NCBI GenBank assembly: GCA_949093475.1 | Contig: CARXAY010000030.1 | Coordinates: forward strand, 1-10,022 | DNA from: an uncultured Oscillospiraceae bacterium | GTDB taxonomy: Bacteria; Bacillota; Clostridia; Oscillospirales; Oscillospiraceae | Length of the DNA: 10,022 bases | Direction of reading: 5' to 3' | Shown: piece after piece, positions 1-4,439 of the stretch | Numbering within the stretch: position 1 is the stretch's first letter | Layout: each line of letters opens with the position of its first letter | Made by a program: the position numbers and the translations under genes | Notes under the pieces: generated by a model | What the model was told of the DNA's origin: nothing | Databases searched by the model: none | What the model saw: the letters and a program-made list of their open reading frames with translations, nothing else

Positions 1-759
1 GACAAAAGACACCGCAACCTCATTGCTACGCTGGTGGCGGCGCTGATGGCTGTGGCGTTGTTTTCTGCGTTTTCCATCAACTGGTTTCACAAGACCCCCA
101 GCGTGATCTTGCCCACCCTGACCCCAACGCCCAGCGCGACGCCAACCGCACCGGGCACGGGGGATTACAGCCGGGTGGAGGTCACCACCGACACCGTCCA
201 GCGGGTGGTGGCCACCTTGGAACGGCCGGAGAGCTACGCCCGCACCATTACCGTAGAGACGGTGGGGGAGGACGGCAACGTGGGCCAGACGACGGCTCAA
301 GTTGTGGTGGACGGCGGCTGGACGCAGGTCACGGCCACCCTGCCCGACGGCCGGGTGTGCCACTCCATCGTGGGGGAGGAAAAGCGCTACGTCTGGTACG
401 ACGACCAGCGCTCGTGGCAGGAATACCCCGCGCAGGAGCGCAGCGCCGACCTCTCCCAACGCCTGCCCACCTATGAGGATGTGCTGGCGCTGGTGCAGAG
501 CGACATTGTGGACGCCCGCTACCAGAGCAGCGGCGATCTGCCGTGCGTCTATGTGGCGGTAGAGGAACAGGAGCTGGGCTATGTGGAGGAATACTGGGTG
601 TCGGTGGACACCGGTCTGCTGGTTCGGGCCGAGAGCCGCAAGGGGGAGGAGGTATTTTACCGCATGAGCGGGTATACCGTGGAGACCCCCGCCACCCCCG
701 GCCTGACCTTTTCTCTGCCCGACGGCACGGCGCTTCACTCTACTTCTCGCCTAAGCTAA
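1..759 (+). CDS. membrane-anchored extracytoplasmic protein, unknown function (5' partial)
   Basis: The frame is open from the first base to a TAA at 757-759, giving 252 residues with no stop, so the real start lies upstream. A GTG at 34 falls inside the hydrophobic segment and is not a credible start. The first residues are basic (DKRHRN), followed by a hydrophobic stretch at about residues 7-26, which looks like an uncleaved signal anchor or signal peptide. No lipobox cysteine is visible. Next comes a Pro/Thr-rich linker (PTLTPTPSATPTAP), typical of a wall-crossing spacer. The remaining ~200 residues form a soluble, beta-rich looking domain with two cysteines (about residues 120 and 182) that could pair outside the cell. 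The motifs WYDDQRSWQEYP and EEYWVSVDTGLLVRAE loosely recall LolA/LppX-type lipoprotein folds, but I do not recognise the family. Its 3' end overlaps the end of the opposing minus-strand operon by 20 bp. Confidence 0.8.
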   Translation, partial: DKRHRNLIATLVAALMAVALFSAFSINWFHKTPSVILPTLTPTPSATPTAPGTGDYSRVEVTTDTVQRVVATLERPESYARTITVETVGEDGNVGQTTAQVVVDGGWTQVTATLPDGRVCHSIVGEEKRYVWYDDQRSWQEYPAQERSADLSQRLPTYEDVLALVQSDIVDARYQSSGDLPCVYVAVEEQELGYVEEYWVSVDTGLLVRAESRKGEEVFYRMSGYTVETPATPGLTFSLPDGTALHSTSRLS

Positions 760-1045
760 AGAGGATCATCAGCCCCAGCGTGATGATGAGATCCAAATTG
801 TCGCCGTCCTCCAAGATCAGGAACAGAACGATCAGGGCGAGCAGGATGTCGCCGGTATCCAGATCGTCCAGATGGAAGGTCTTGAGCAGGGTGGAGACGC
901 TCTGACCGATCCCCTCTCCGCTGCCAAGACTGCCCAGAAGCGTGCCCAGCCCGCCTTTTGACGGCGGTCTGTGGGGCGGAGGAGGGGCTGCCGGGCCGGC
1001 AGCCGGTTCATACCGGGCCTGATTGGGAATATAACGGTTATACAC
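740..1045 (-). CDS. small protein with Pro-rich N-terminus and very hydrophobic C-terminus
   Basis: 101 aa. I place the start at the GTG at 1045-1043. It overlaps the stop of the upstream gene (GTGTATAA), and an AAAGGGGG ribosome-binding sequence at 1054-1061 sits 8 nt before it. The frame stays open upstream only because it shadows that gene. Residues ~1-35 are polar and Pro-rich (PAAPPPPHRPPSK). Residues ~36-60 are Gly/Ser-rich (GGLGTLLGSLGSGEG). The last ~40 residues hold two hydrophobic stretches (ILLALIVLFLILE and LDLIITLGLMILFSLG) split by the acidic turn DGDNLD, so it is probably a small membrane protein with one or two membrane segments. It is the last gene of a three-gene operon, and translation is probably coupled to the preceding gene. 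Small proteins of this kind occur in spore-forming Clostridia, but I cannot assign a function. Confidence 0.72.
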   Translation of the reverse strand: MYNRYIPNQARYEPAAGPAAPPPPHRPPSKGGLGTLLGSLGSGEGIGQSVSTLLKTFHLDDLDTGDILLALIVLFLILEDGDNLDLIITLGLMILFSLGEK

Positions 1046-1448
1046 CCTCCTCGCCCCCTTTGAAGCTGTCCAACACGGCCCGGATGGCCTTGGAGATCCG
1101 GGCGATCTGTACCGCTTTATCCACCTTCCGATACCGCGTCTCCTTGACAAACGGGCGCAGAGCCTGAAGGAGCTTGGCCTTGTCGTTGTTGGGATCTTGG
1201 TAGGCGGAAATGGCCTTCATCCCCATGGCCAGCAGCCGCGGATCAAGGTCTAACCCATCGGCAGAGGAAGCCTCCGGCGGAGTGTCCGGGGTCTCGAAGG
1301 TGACAGGCTCAAAAACGGCGTCCTGTGCCTCGGCGGCCGGGGGCGGAGACGGGTTGTCTCCACCCAGAGACTGGGCCAAGGCCATGATCTGCCCCATCGC
1401 CTGAGGGTTGTTCAGGATCGCCCCTAATTTTTCCTCAAATTCGGCCAT
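1038..1448 (-). CDS. conserved small hypothetical protein (helical ends, Pro-rich centre)
   Basis: 136 aa. The ATG at 1448-1446 is preceded by AGAAAGGAG (1455-1463) at 6 nt spacing, an excellent ribosome binding site. The N-terminal ~30 residues (starting MAEFEEKLGAILNNPQAMG) predict a short helix. A low-complexity Pro/Glu/Ala segment (~31-65) follows, and then a C-terminal helical domain rich in Lys and Arg (KAKLLQALRPFVKETRYRK, ending in VDKAVQIARISKAIRAVL). There is no signal peptide or membrane segment, so the protein is probably cytosolic. It lies 38 bp after the first operon gene and overlaps the next gene by 8 bp. The 'NNPQAM..I..LA.SLGG' segment resembles the repeated 'sDPkAl..Ll' pattern of the upstream gene, so the two may be distantly related or share a partner. 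Function unknown. Confidence 0.85.
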   Translation of the reverse strand: MAEFEEKLGAILNNPQAMGQIMALAQSLGGDNPSPPPAAEAQDAVFEPVTFETPDTPPEASSADGLDLDPRLLAMGMKAISAYQDPNNDKAKLLQALRPFVKETRYRKVDKAVQIARISKAIRAVLDSFKGGEEGV

Positions 1449-1486
1449 GGCAGTCTCCTTTCTGAAAGAGTGGGCGGGTTATCGGT

Positions 1487-1762
1487 TCAACGCTTTCCGC
1501 GCTTTTCCAGCGCATTCATGGCCGCTTTGCCCTCGGCGCTTTTGGAGACCTGCTCCAAGATCTTGCCCAACGCCTCCGGACTGCCGGAGACCGCCGCCTG
1601 TGCGGCGGCCTGAAGCTGGCTGTCCCCGGCTTTTTGCAGCAGGGACGCCATGGTTTTGGCCTCCTGACTGCCCAGCAGGGCGGAGAGGGCCTTGGGGTCG
1701 GAGAGGAGAGCGGCGGCTTGCGGGTCTTGTTTCAGCGCGCCGAGCGGGTCTTGCTTTGGCAT
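1487..1762 (-). CDS. small Ala-rich helical hypothetical protein
   Basis: 91 aa. The frame extends further upstream, but the ATG at 1762-1760 is chosen because GAAAGGGG (1771-1778) lies 8 nt before it. The longer form would begin inside the divergent promoter region without a ribosome binding site. The protein is almost all helix. It contains repeated units of the form 'DPqAaaLLsDPkALsaLLgS' and 'GsPEALgKILEQvSKSaEGKaAMnAL' and ends in a basic tail (EKRGKR). There are no cysteines, signal peptide or membrane segment. It is the first gene of the three-gene minus-strand operon and is transcribed away from the phosphoesterase. I do not recognise a named family. The 'spEg' helical repeat style is seen in small uncharacterised proteins of Clostridia. 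Confidence 0.8.
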   Translation of the reverse strand: MPKQDPLGALKQDPQAAALLSDPKALSALLGSQEAKTMASLLQKAGDSQLQAAAQAAVSGSPEALGKILEQVSKSAEGKAAMNALEKRGKR

Positions 1763-1783
1763 AGAGATCGCCCCTTTCAAACC

Positions 1784-1810
1784 CAGTATATGTGATTTTT
1801 TTAGGATGGT
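1784..1810 (-). promoter_or_regulatory. candidate promoter of the three-gene minus-strand operon
   Basis: Two overlapping readings are possible on the minus strand. As a sigma-A promoter, TATACT (1785-1790) is a good -10 element and TTGTCA is a good -35, but the spacer is 19 bp, longer than ideal. As a sporulation sigma-K-like promoter, AC (1809-1810) is followed 16 bp later by CATATACTG (1784-1792), matching AC-N16-CATAnnnTA except for the last base. CATATACT also resembles a sigma-E -10 element. The sequence cannot decide between them. The spacer contains a run of seven A on this strand. Confidence 0.4.
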
Positions 1811-1820
1811 GACAAACAAA

Positions 1821-2282
1821 ATGCGGATCTTGGTGTTTTCTGACTCTCACGGCCGCGTCGGCCCGATGCAGGACATGGTGGAGCTTTATGCGCCGGACGC
1901 GGTGTTTCACTTGGGGGATGTGGTGCGTGACGGCGATAAGCTGCAGGCGCTGTACCCGAAGCTGCCTTTTTACCGGGTGGCGGGTAACTGTGATTGGAGC
2001 GCCTCCGGGCTTCCGCTGGAAAGCGTGGCCTATTTGGAGGGGAAGACGGTCTTCTATATGCACGGCCACACCCAGCACGTCAAAACGGGGATCGGGCTGG
2101 CAGTGAAGGCGGCGCAGGCGGTGCAGGCGCAGCTTTTGCTGTTCGGCCATACCCACCGGGCGGTGTGCGAGGAGTATGACGGCCTTTTGGCGGTGAATCC
2201 GGGTGCGGCGCAGGACGGCTGCGGCGCGCTGCTGACATGGGAAAAGGGCGGGGAGATCACCTGTATCCCTTTGGTGCGCTGA
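1821..2282 (+). CDS. YfcE/MJ0936-family metallophosphoesterase (phosphodiesterase)
   Basis: 153 aa, the usual length for this compact family. Every metal-site motif of the calcineurin-like phosphoesterase fold is present: D8-x-H10 (SDSHG), GD at 32-33 followed by D37, GNCD at 55-58, HGHT at 81-84 and GHTH at 109-112. The enzyme should therefore be an active, dimetal (typically Mn2+) cytosolic phosphodiesterase. Family members hydrolyse phosphodiester model substrates, and the physiological substrate is generally unknown. The ATG at 1821 is preferred because GGTGA lies 8 nt upstream and the protein then starts directly at the first beta strand (MRILVFSDSHG). In-frame starts at 1806 and 1809 are possible but lack a ribosome binding site. 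It is a single gene, divergent from the small-protein operon. No U-tract terminator is seen before the tRNA promoter, so some read-through into the tRNA is possible. Confidence 0.95.
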   Translation: MRILVFSDSHGRVGPMQDMVELYAPDAVFHLGDVVRDGDKLQALYPKLPFYRVAGNCDWSASGLPLESVAYLEGKTVFYMHGHTQHVKTGIGLAVKAAQAVQAQLLLFGHTHRAVCEEYDGLLAVNPGAAQDGCGALLTWEKGGEITCIPLVR

Positions 2283-2318
2283 GCCGCAGGGTTTCTCAAA
2301 GAAATTTGAAAAAAGGGC

Positions 2319-2347
2319 TTGCAAGATAGAGGGGAGTGTGGTAGAAT
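2319..2347 (+). promoter_or_regulatory. sigma-A promoter of tRNA-Pro
   Basis: TTGCAA at 2319-2324 and TAGAAT at 2342-2347 are separated by exactly 17 bp, each matching the vegetative consensus at 5 of 6 positions or close to it. Transcription would begin near 2354, about 23 bp before the mature tRNA. Position directly upstream of a stable RNA supports the call. Confidence 0.8.
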
Positions 2348-2376
2348 ACTAAAGTTCCTACGGGAAAAGGGAATAT

Positions 2377-2453
2377 CCGGGTGTGGCGAAGTTTGGTATC
2401 GCGCTTGACTGGGGGTCAAGAGGCCGTGGGTTCAAGTCCCGCCACTCGGACCA
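2377..2453 (+). tRNA. tRNA-Pro(GGG)
   Basis: A full 77-nt cloverleaf can be drawn. The acceptor arm CCGGGTG (2377-2383) pairs with CACTCGG (2443-2449) with one G-U pair, followed by discriminator A and an encoded CCA (2451-2453). The D arm is GCGA/TCGC with loop AGTTTGGTA. The anticodon arm is CTTGA/TCAAG with loop CTGGGGG, placing anticodon GGG at 2411-2413, which reads CCC proline codons. The T arm is GTGGG/CCCGC with loop TTCAAGT. All invariant positions look normal, so the gene should be functional. It stands alone between the phosphoesterase gene and the accessory-looking module. Confidence 0.97.
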
Positions 2454-2460
2454 GCATGGA

Positions 2461-2498
2461 AGCCTTGAAACGACTTAGTTTCGAGGCTTTCTTTTTTT
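2461..2498 (+). terminator. intrinsic terminator after tRNA-Pro
   Basis: AGCCTTGAAAC (2461-2471) pairs with GTTTCGAGGCT (2478-2488) over 11 bp with one G-U pair and a 6-nt loop. The stem can extend by up to 3 bp and is followed by TTCTTTTTTT. It lies 8 bp after the tRNA CCA end. Confidence 0.9.
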
Positions 2499-2518
2499 GG
2501 AAGAAATGGCAAATATTA

Positions 2519-2542
2519 GATTTTTCTAACGGATTTTCTAAC
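2519..2542 (+). repeat. imperfect tandem 12-mer in AT-rich spacer
   Basis: GATTTTTCTAAC is followed directly by GGATTTTCTAAC (10 of 12 bases identical). It lies in the 131-bp AT-rich spacer (2499-2629) between the tRNA terminator and the end of the regulator gene. The rest of that spacer holds only a weak 5-bp hairpin, AGGCA-GCT-TGCCT followed by TTTT (2562-2578), and an isolated TTGACA (2591-2596) with no convincing -10. Confidence 0.35.
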
Positions 2543-2629
2543 ACCCACCATTTTGAGACTGAGGCAGCTTGCCTTTTTCCAAGCCAGACTTGACAGTATA
2601 TAGATAATTTTAGAAATATGTCGATGGAT

Positions 2630-2836
2630 TTATACCTGCTCTTTCACTAAGGCGATGACCTCCGACAGCTCACAGTCCAGCAGCTTGCAGTAGCGATCCA
2701 CCGAACGCAGGGTGAAGTTGTGGTCGTGCTTGAGGCGGGATATCTCCGCCGGGTTGAGACCGTAGCGGTACTCCAGATCGTAGATGGTCTCGTCTCGGCC
2801 TTGGAGGGTGTCCCACAGGGGCGCAAATGTGATCAT
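2630..2836 (-). CDS. XRE/Cro-CI-type helix-turn-helix regulator (HTH_26-like)
   Basis: 68 aa, the whole protein being one DNA-binding domain. The ATG at 2836-2834 has AGAAAGGAA about 5 nt upstream. The pattern LWDTLQGRDETIYDLEYRYG, then LNPAEISRLKHD, then TLRSVDRYCKLLDCELSEVI matches the small Cro/CI-type regulators of the HTH_26 kind: helix 1, helix-turn-helix at about residues 16-37, then two closing helices with the typical 'L.k.C..LdC...dvi' ending. It probably binds DNA as a dimer. It is divergent from the two-gene operon starting at 2944, and two inverted repeats sit in the 107 bp between them, so local autoregulation and control of that operon is the simplest inference. Confidence 0.9.
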   Translation of the reverse strand: MITFAPLWDTLQGRDETIYDLEYRYGLNPAEISRLKHDHNFTLRSVDRYCKLLDCELSEVIALVKEQV

Positions 2837-2850
2837 AGCGTTCCTTTCTA

Positions 2851-2866
2851 CTTACAGATATGTAAG
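2851..2866. promoter_or_regulatory. inverted repeat 1, candidate operator
   Basis: CTTACA-GATA-TGTAAG is a perfect 6-bp dyad with a 4-bp spacer, located 15 bp before the regulator start and immediately upstream of the candidate -35 element of the divergent operon. Its size suits a Cro/CI-type dimer. Binding is inferred. Confidence 0.5.
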
Positions 2867-2895
2867 TTATCAAAAGAATGGGAATTTGCTACTAT
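2867..2895 (+). promoter_or_regulatory. candidate promoter of the two-gene plus-strand operon
   Basis: TTATCA (2867-2872) and TACTAT (2890-2895) are spaced by 17 bp, each matching the sigma-A consensus at 4 of 6 positions. The weak elements are flanked and overlapped by the two inverted repeats, as expected for a repressed promoter. A matching promoter for the divergent regulator could not be fixed: TTGATA-N17-TAGAAA exists on the minus strand but would leave almost no leader. Confidence 0.3.
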
Positions 2896-2905
2896 CAACG
2901 TAGCA
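2887..2905. promoter_or_regulatory. inverted repeat 2, candidate operator overlapping the -10
   Basis: TGCTAC-TATCAAC-GTAGCA is a perfect 6-bp dyad with a 7-bp spacer. It covers the candidate -10 (TACTAT) of the plus-strand operon and differs in sequence from inverted repeat 1. It could be a second operator, or a short hairpin in the leader if transcription starts upstream. Confidence 0.4.
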
Positions 2906-2943
2906 GAGACCCTATCTTTTGGAAAGAAAGGAATGTGAAGCGC

Positions 2944-3849
2944 ATGGGCAAATCTCCCACCATCAAGAACCTCAGCGAGACCGACCATGAATTTACAAAA
3001 TTTATGGAGGAACTGGGCCAGAACGTCCGCGCTGCCGCGGAGACCTACATGGACGAGTTTCAGGCGTCCATCCAGAAGTTCTATGCCGATGCCGGCGGCA
3101 AGTACATCCAGTTCGCCGCCAAGCAGCACGAGGACTATCAGGTGGAGACGGAGTTTTCTTTGGAAAACATCGCCGCCGTTATTGAGAAGGTGGGTAAGGA
3201 GGTCTTTGAGGATCAGCCGGGCTATGACGAGGAAAAGCAAAAGGCCATGGTGGCTTTGGGCGAGTATTCCGGCATGGCCGTCAAGCTGGCGGTGAGCTTC
3301 CTCACCAACGCTCTGTCCGCCCTGTCATGGAAGGAGTCGGCCAGCTACACCCATGACATCCACCATGTGGCGGTTGGCCCGGGGCTGACCCTCCACCTGA
3401 TGCTGGTCAACCGGGAGTACGAGGGCCGCGGCCCGATCAAGAGCAAAAAGGTGTTCCAGAACTTCATCATCTATGGACTGAACTTCTCCGCCACCAAGGC
3501 GGCGGCGGAGGCGGACGTGCTGTTCCTTCAGGCGCGGCTGGACACCATCGCGGATAATACCGCCGCCTGCAAGACCCTGCAGAAGCTGCAGTTGGATATC
3601 GCCACCTCTCCGGAGCTGCGGAAGGAAGCGTTGGACGGCCCGCTCCACCTGCTGATAAGCACCTATCAGGGGCTGATCAATCAGCTCACCGCTGCGCAAA
3701 CCGAGGCCTATAACGAGGTTCAAGCGCTGATGGAGCGGCAGAAGGCCGCGGACAAGGCCGCCGCGACCCCCGGCATGGCCTCTCTGCTCGGCGTGGACGA
3801 GCCCGCGCCCAACGCCATGCTGCTGTCCTATTTGGAGGAAGCGCTATGA
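2944..3849 (+). CDS. predominantly helical protein of unknown family; first gene of the module
   Basis: 301 aa from the ATG at 2944. AAAGGA (2927-2932) lies 11 nt upstream. A GTG at 2935 is an alternative three codons earlier but is only 2 nt from that site, and the longer frame from 2878 runs into the promoter region. There is no signal peptide. Residues ~12-100 are long amphipathic helices rich in Glu, Lys and Ala. Residues ~103-129 form a more apolar helix (MAVKLAVSFLTNALSALSW). Residues ~137-181 look beta-like (IHHVAVGPGLTLHLMLV, then a GRGP turn and VFQNFIIYGLNFS). Residues ~182-285 are again helical, ending in a charged Ala-rich coiled-coil-like stretch (EVQALMERQKAADKAAA). I do not recognise the family. 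The order helices / apolar segment / beta tongue / helices and the length recall ClyA-type pore-forming proteins, but this is a guess from pattern alone. It overlaps the next gene by ATGA. Confidence 0.85.
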   Translation: MGKSPTIKNLSETDHEFTKFMEELGQNVRAAAETYMDEFQASIQKFYADAGGKYIQFAAKQHEDYQVETEFSLENIAAVIEKVGKEVFEDQPGYDEEKQKAMVALGEYSGMAVKLAVSFLTNALSALSWKESASYTHDIHHVAVGPGLTLHLMLVNREYEGRGPIKSKKVFQNFIIYGLNFSATKAAAEADVLFLQARLDTIADNTAACKTLQKLQLDIATSPELRKEALDGPLHLLISTYQGLINQLTAAQTEAYNEVQALMERQKAADKAAATPGMASLLGVDEPAPNAMLLSYLEEAL

Positions 3850-4322
3850 GAGTCGTTCGGGAGGTAAGCGCCCTGTTCAGCGACCCCGGCTTTATTCGAA
3901 AGGCCAACATACTCAGCGGCGCAAAGGGCGGCTGGGAGCGGTGGTTTCAGTTGGAGCTTGCTTGCCACATCGCTGTCAGCTATATCGAAGGATATAAAAT
4001 CAAGCTGGAAGATAGCTCCGTTTACCCCGGCACCCATATGCGGGCCGATCTTGTGTTGAAGGCGCGCCGCTTCTCCAAAACCACTACCGTGGTGGAGTTG
4101 AAATGCCAGACGGCTGCTGAGACCATTGAGGATTTCTTTGACCGCGTTGAGGACGACATTGCAAACATCCCCGATTTAGCCCGCGACCGGGAGGACATAG
4201 AGCCGCTGTATGGCGAGTTGGCAAAGAACCACCCGGGACAAGTGGAACGGTTCCCCTTCCCCGAAAGCCTGACCTCGCCCAGCGGGTTTGTGAGCTTCTA
4301 TCAGGGCGCAAAATGGGGATGA
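3846..4322 (+). CDS. PD-(D/E)XK nuclease-like protein, second gene of the module
   Basis: 158 aa. The ATG at 3846 overlaps the previous stop (ATGA), and a strong GGAGG (3834-3838) lies 7 nt upstream inside that gene, so the two are translationally coupled. The core pattern of the restriction-endonuclease-like fold is visible: a first helix with E31 and E37 (WERWFQLELA), a variable strand, RADLVL with D68, then VVELKCQ with E84 and K86, i.e. D-x15-ExK. A helical Asp/Glu-rich segment (EDFFDRVEDDIANI) and a C-terminal strand region (SGFVSFYQGAKWG) follow. If correct, it would cut or bind nucleic acid with Mg2+ at D68/E84/K86. There is no separate DNA-binding domain, so specificity might come from the 301-aa partner. 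Restriction, defence, toxin and repair roles are all possible. Assignment rests on motif reading only. Confidence 0.8.
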   Translation: MRVVREVSALFSDPGFIRKANILSGAKGGWERWFQLELACHIAVSYIEGYKIKLEDSSVYPGTHMRADLVLKARRFSKTTTVVELKCQTAAETIEDFFDRVEDDIANIPDLARDREDIEPLYGELAKNHPGQVERFPFPESLTSPSGFVSFYQGAKWG

Positions 4323-4374
4323 TCTCCGTCAATCAGGGACGCACTTAGATGAGTGCGGAAGGAATACAATAAAG

Positions 4375-4404
4375 AAAGCGGCTGGGGATACCCCCAGCCG
4401 CTTT
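4375..4404. terminator. bidirectional intrinsic terminator between convergent genes
   Basis: AAAGCGGCTGGGG (4375-4387) pairs perfectly with CCCCAGCCGCTTT (4392-4404) around an ATAC loop, a 13-bp stem with 10 G-C pairs. Reading plus, it ends in CTTTTC. Reading minus, it ends in CTTTCTTTATT. It lies 53 bp after the nuclease-like gene and 35 bp after the stop of the surface protein, so it can serve both. Confidence 0.88.
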
Positions 4405-4439
4405 TCCTGCATTTCAGTTTGTGGAACGCTCAAAAGAAA

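Noticed and set aside
2296..2309. TCAAA-GAAA-TTTGA hairpin after the phosphoesterase as a terminator
   Set aside because: Only a 5-bp A/T-rich stem with no T-run following it.
1479..2324. 281-aa open frame on the minus strand opposite the phosphoesterase
   Set aside because: It lies antisense to a gene with all catalytic motifs and to the small-protein gene, is rich in His/Arg/Pro as expected for a GC-rich shadow, and shows no domain or ribosome binding site.
2381..2593. 70-aa open frame on the plus strand over the tRNA
   Set aside because: It is read through the tRNA-Pro gene and its terminator, so it cannot be a real coding region.
2591..2620. TTGACA followed by AT-rich sequence as a plus-strand promoter
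   Set aside because: No convincing -10 at 16-18 bp, and it would only transcribe antisense into the regulator gene.
2848..3240. 130-aa open frame on the minus strand inside the helical-protein gene
   Set aside because: Antisense shadow. The plus-strand frame has the coupled downstream gene, ribosome binding site and consistent codon use.
4341..4356. GCACT-TAGATG-AGTGC small dyad after the nuclease-like gene
   Set aside because: A 5-bp stem without a U-tract. The strong hairpin 20 bp further on explains termination.
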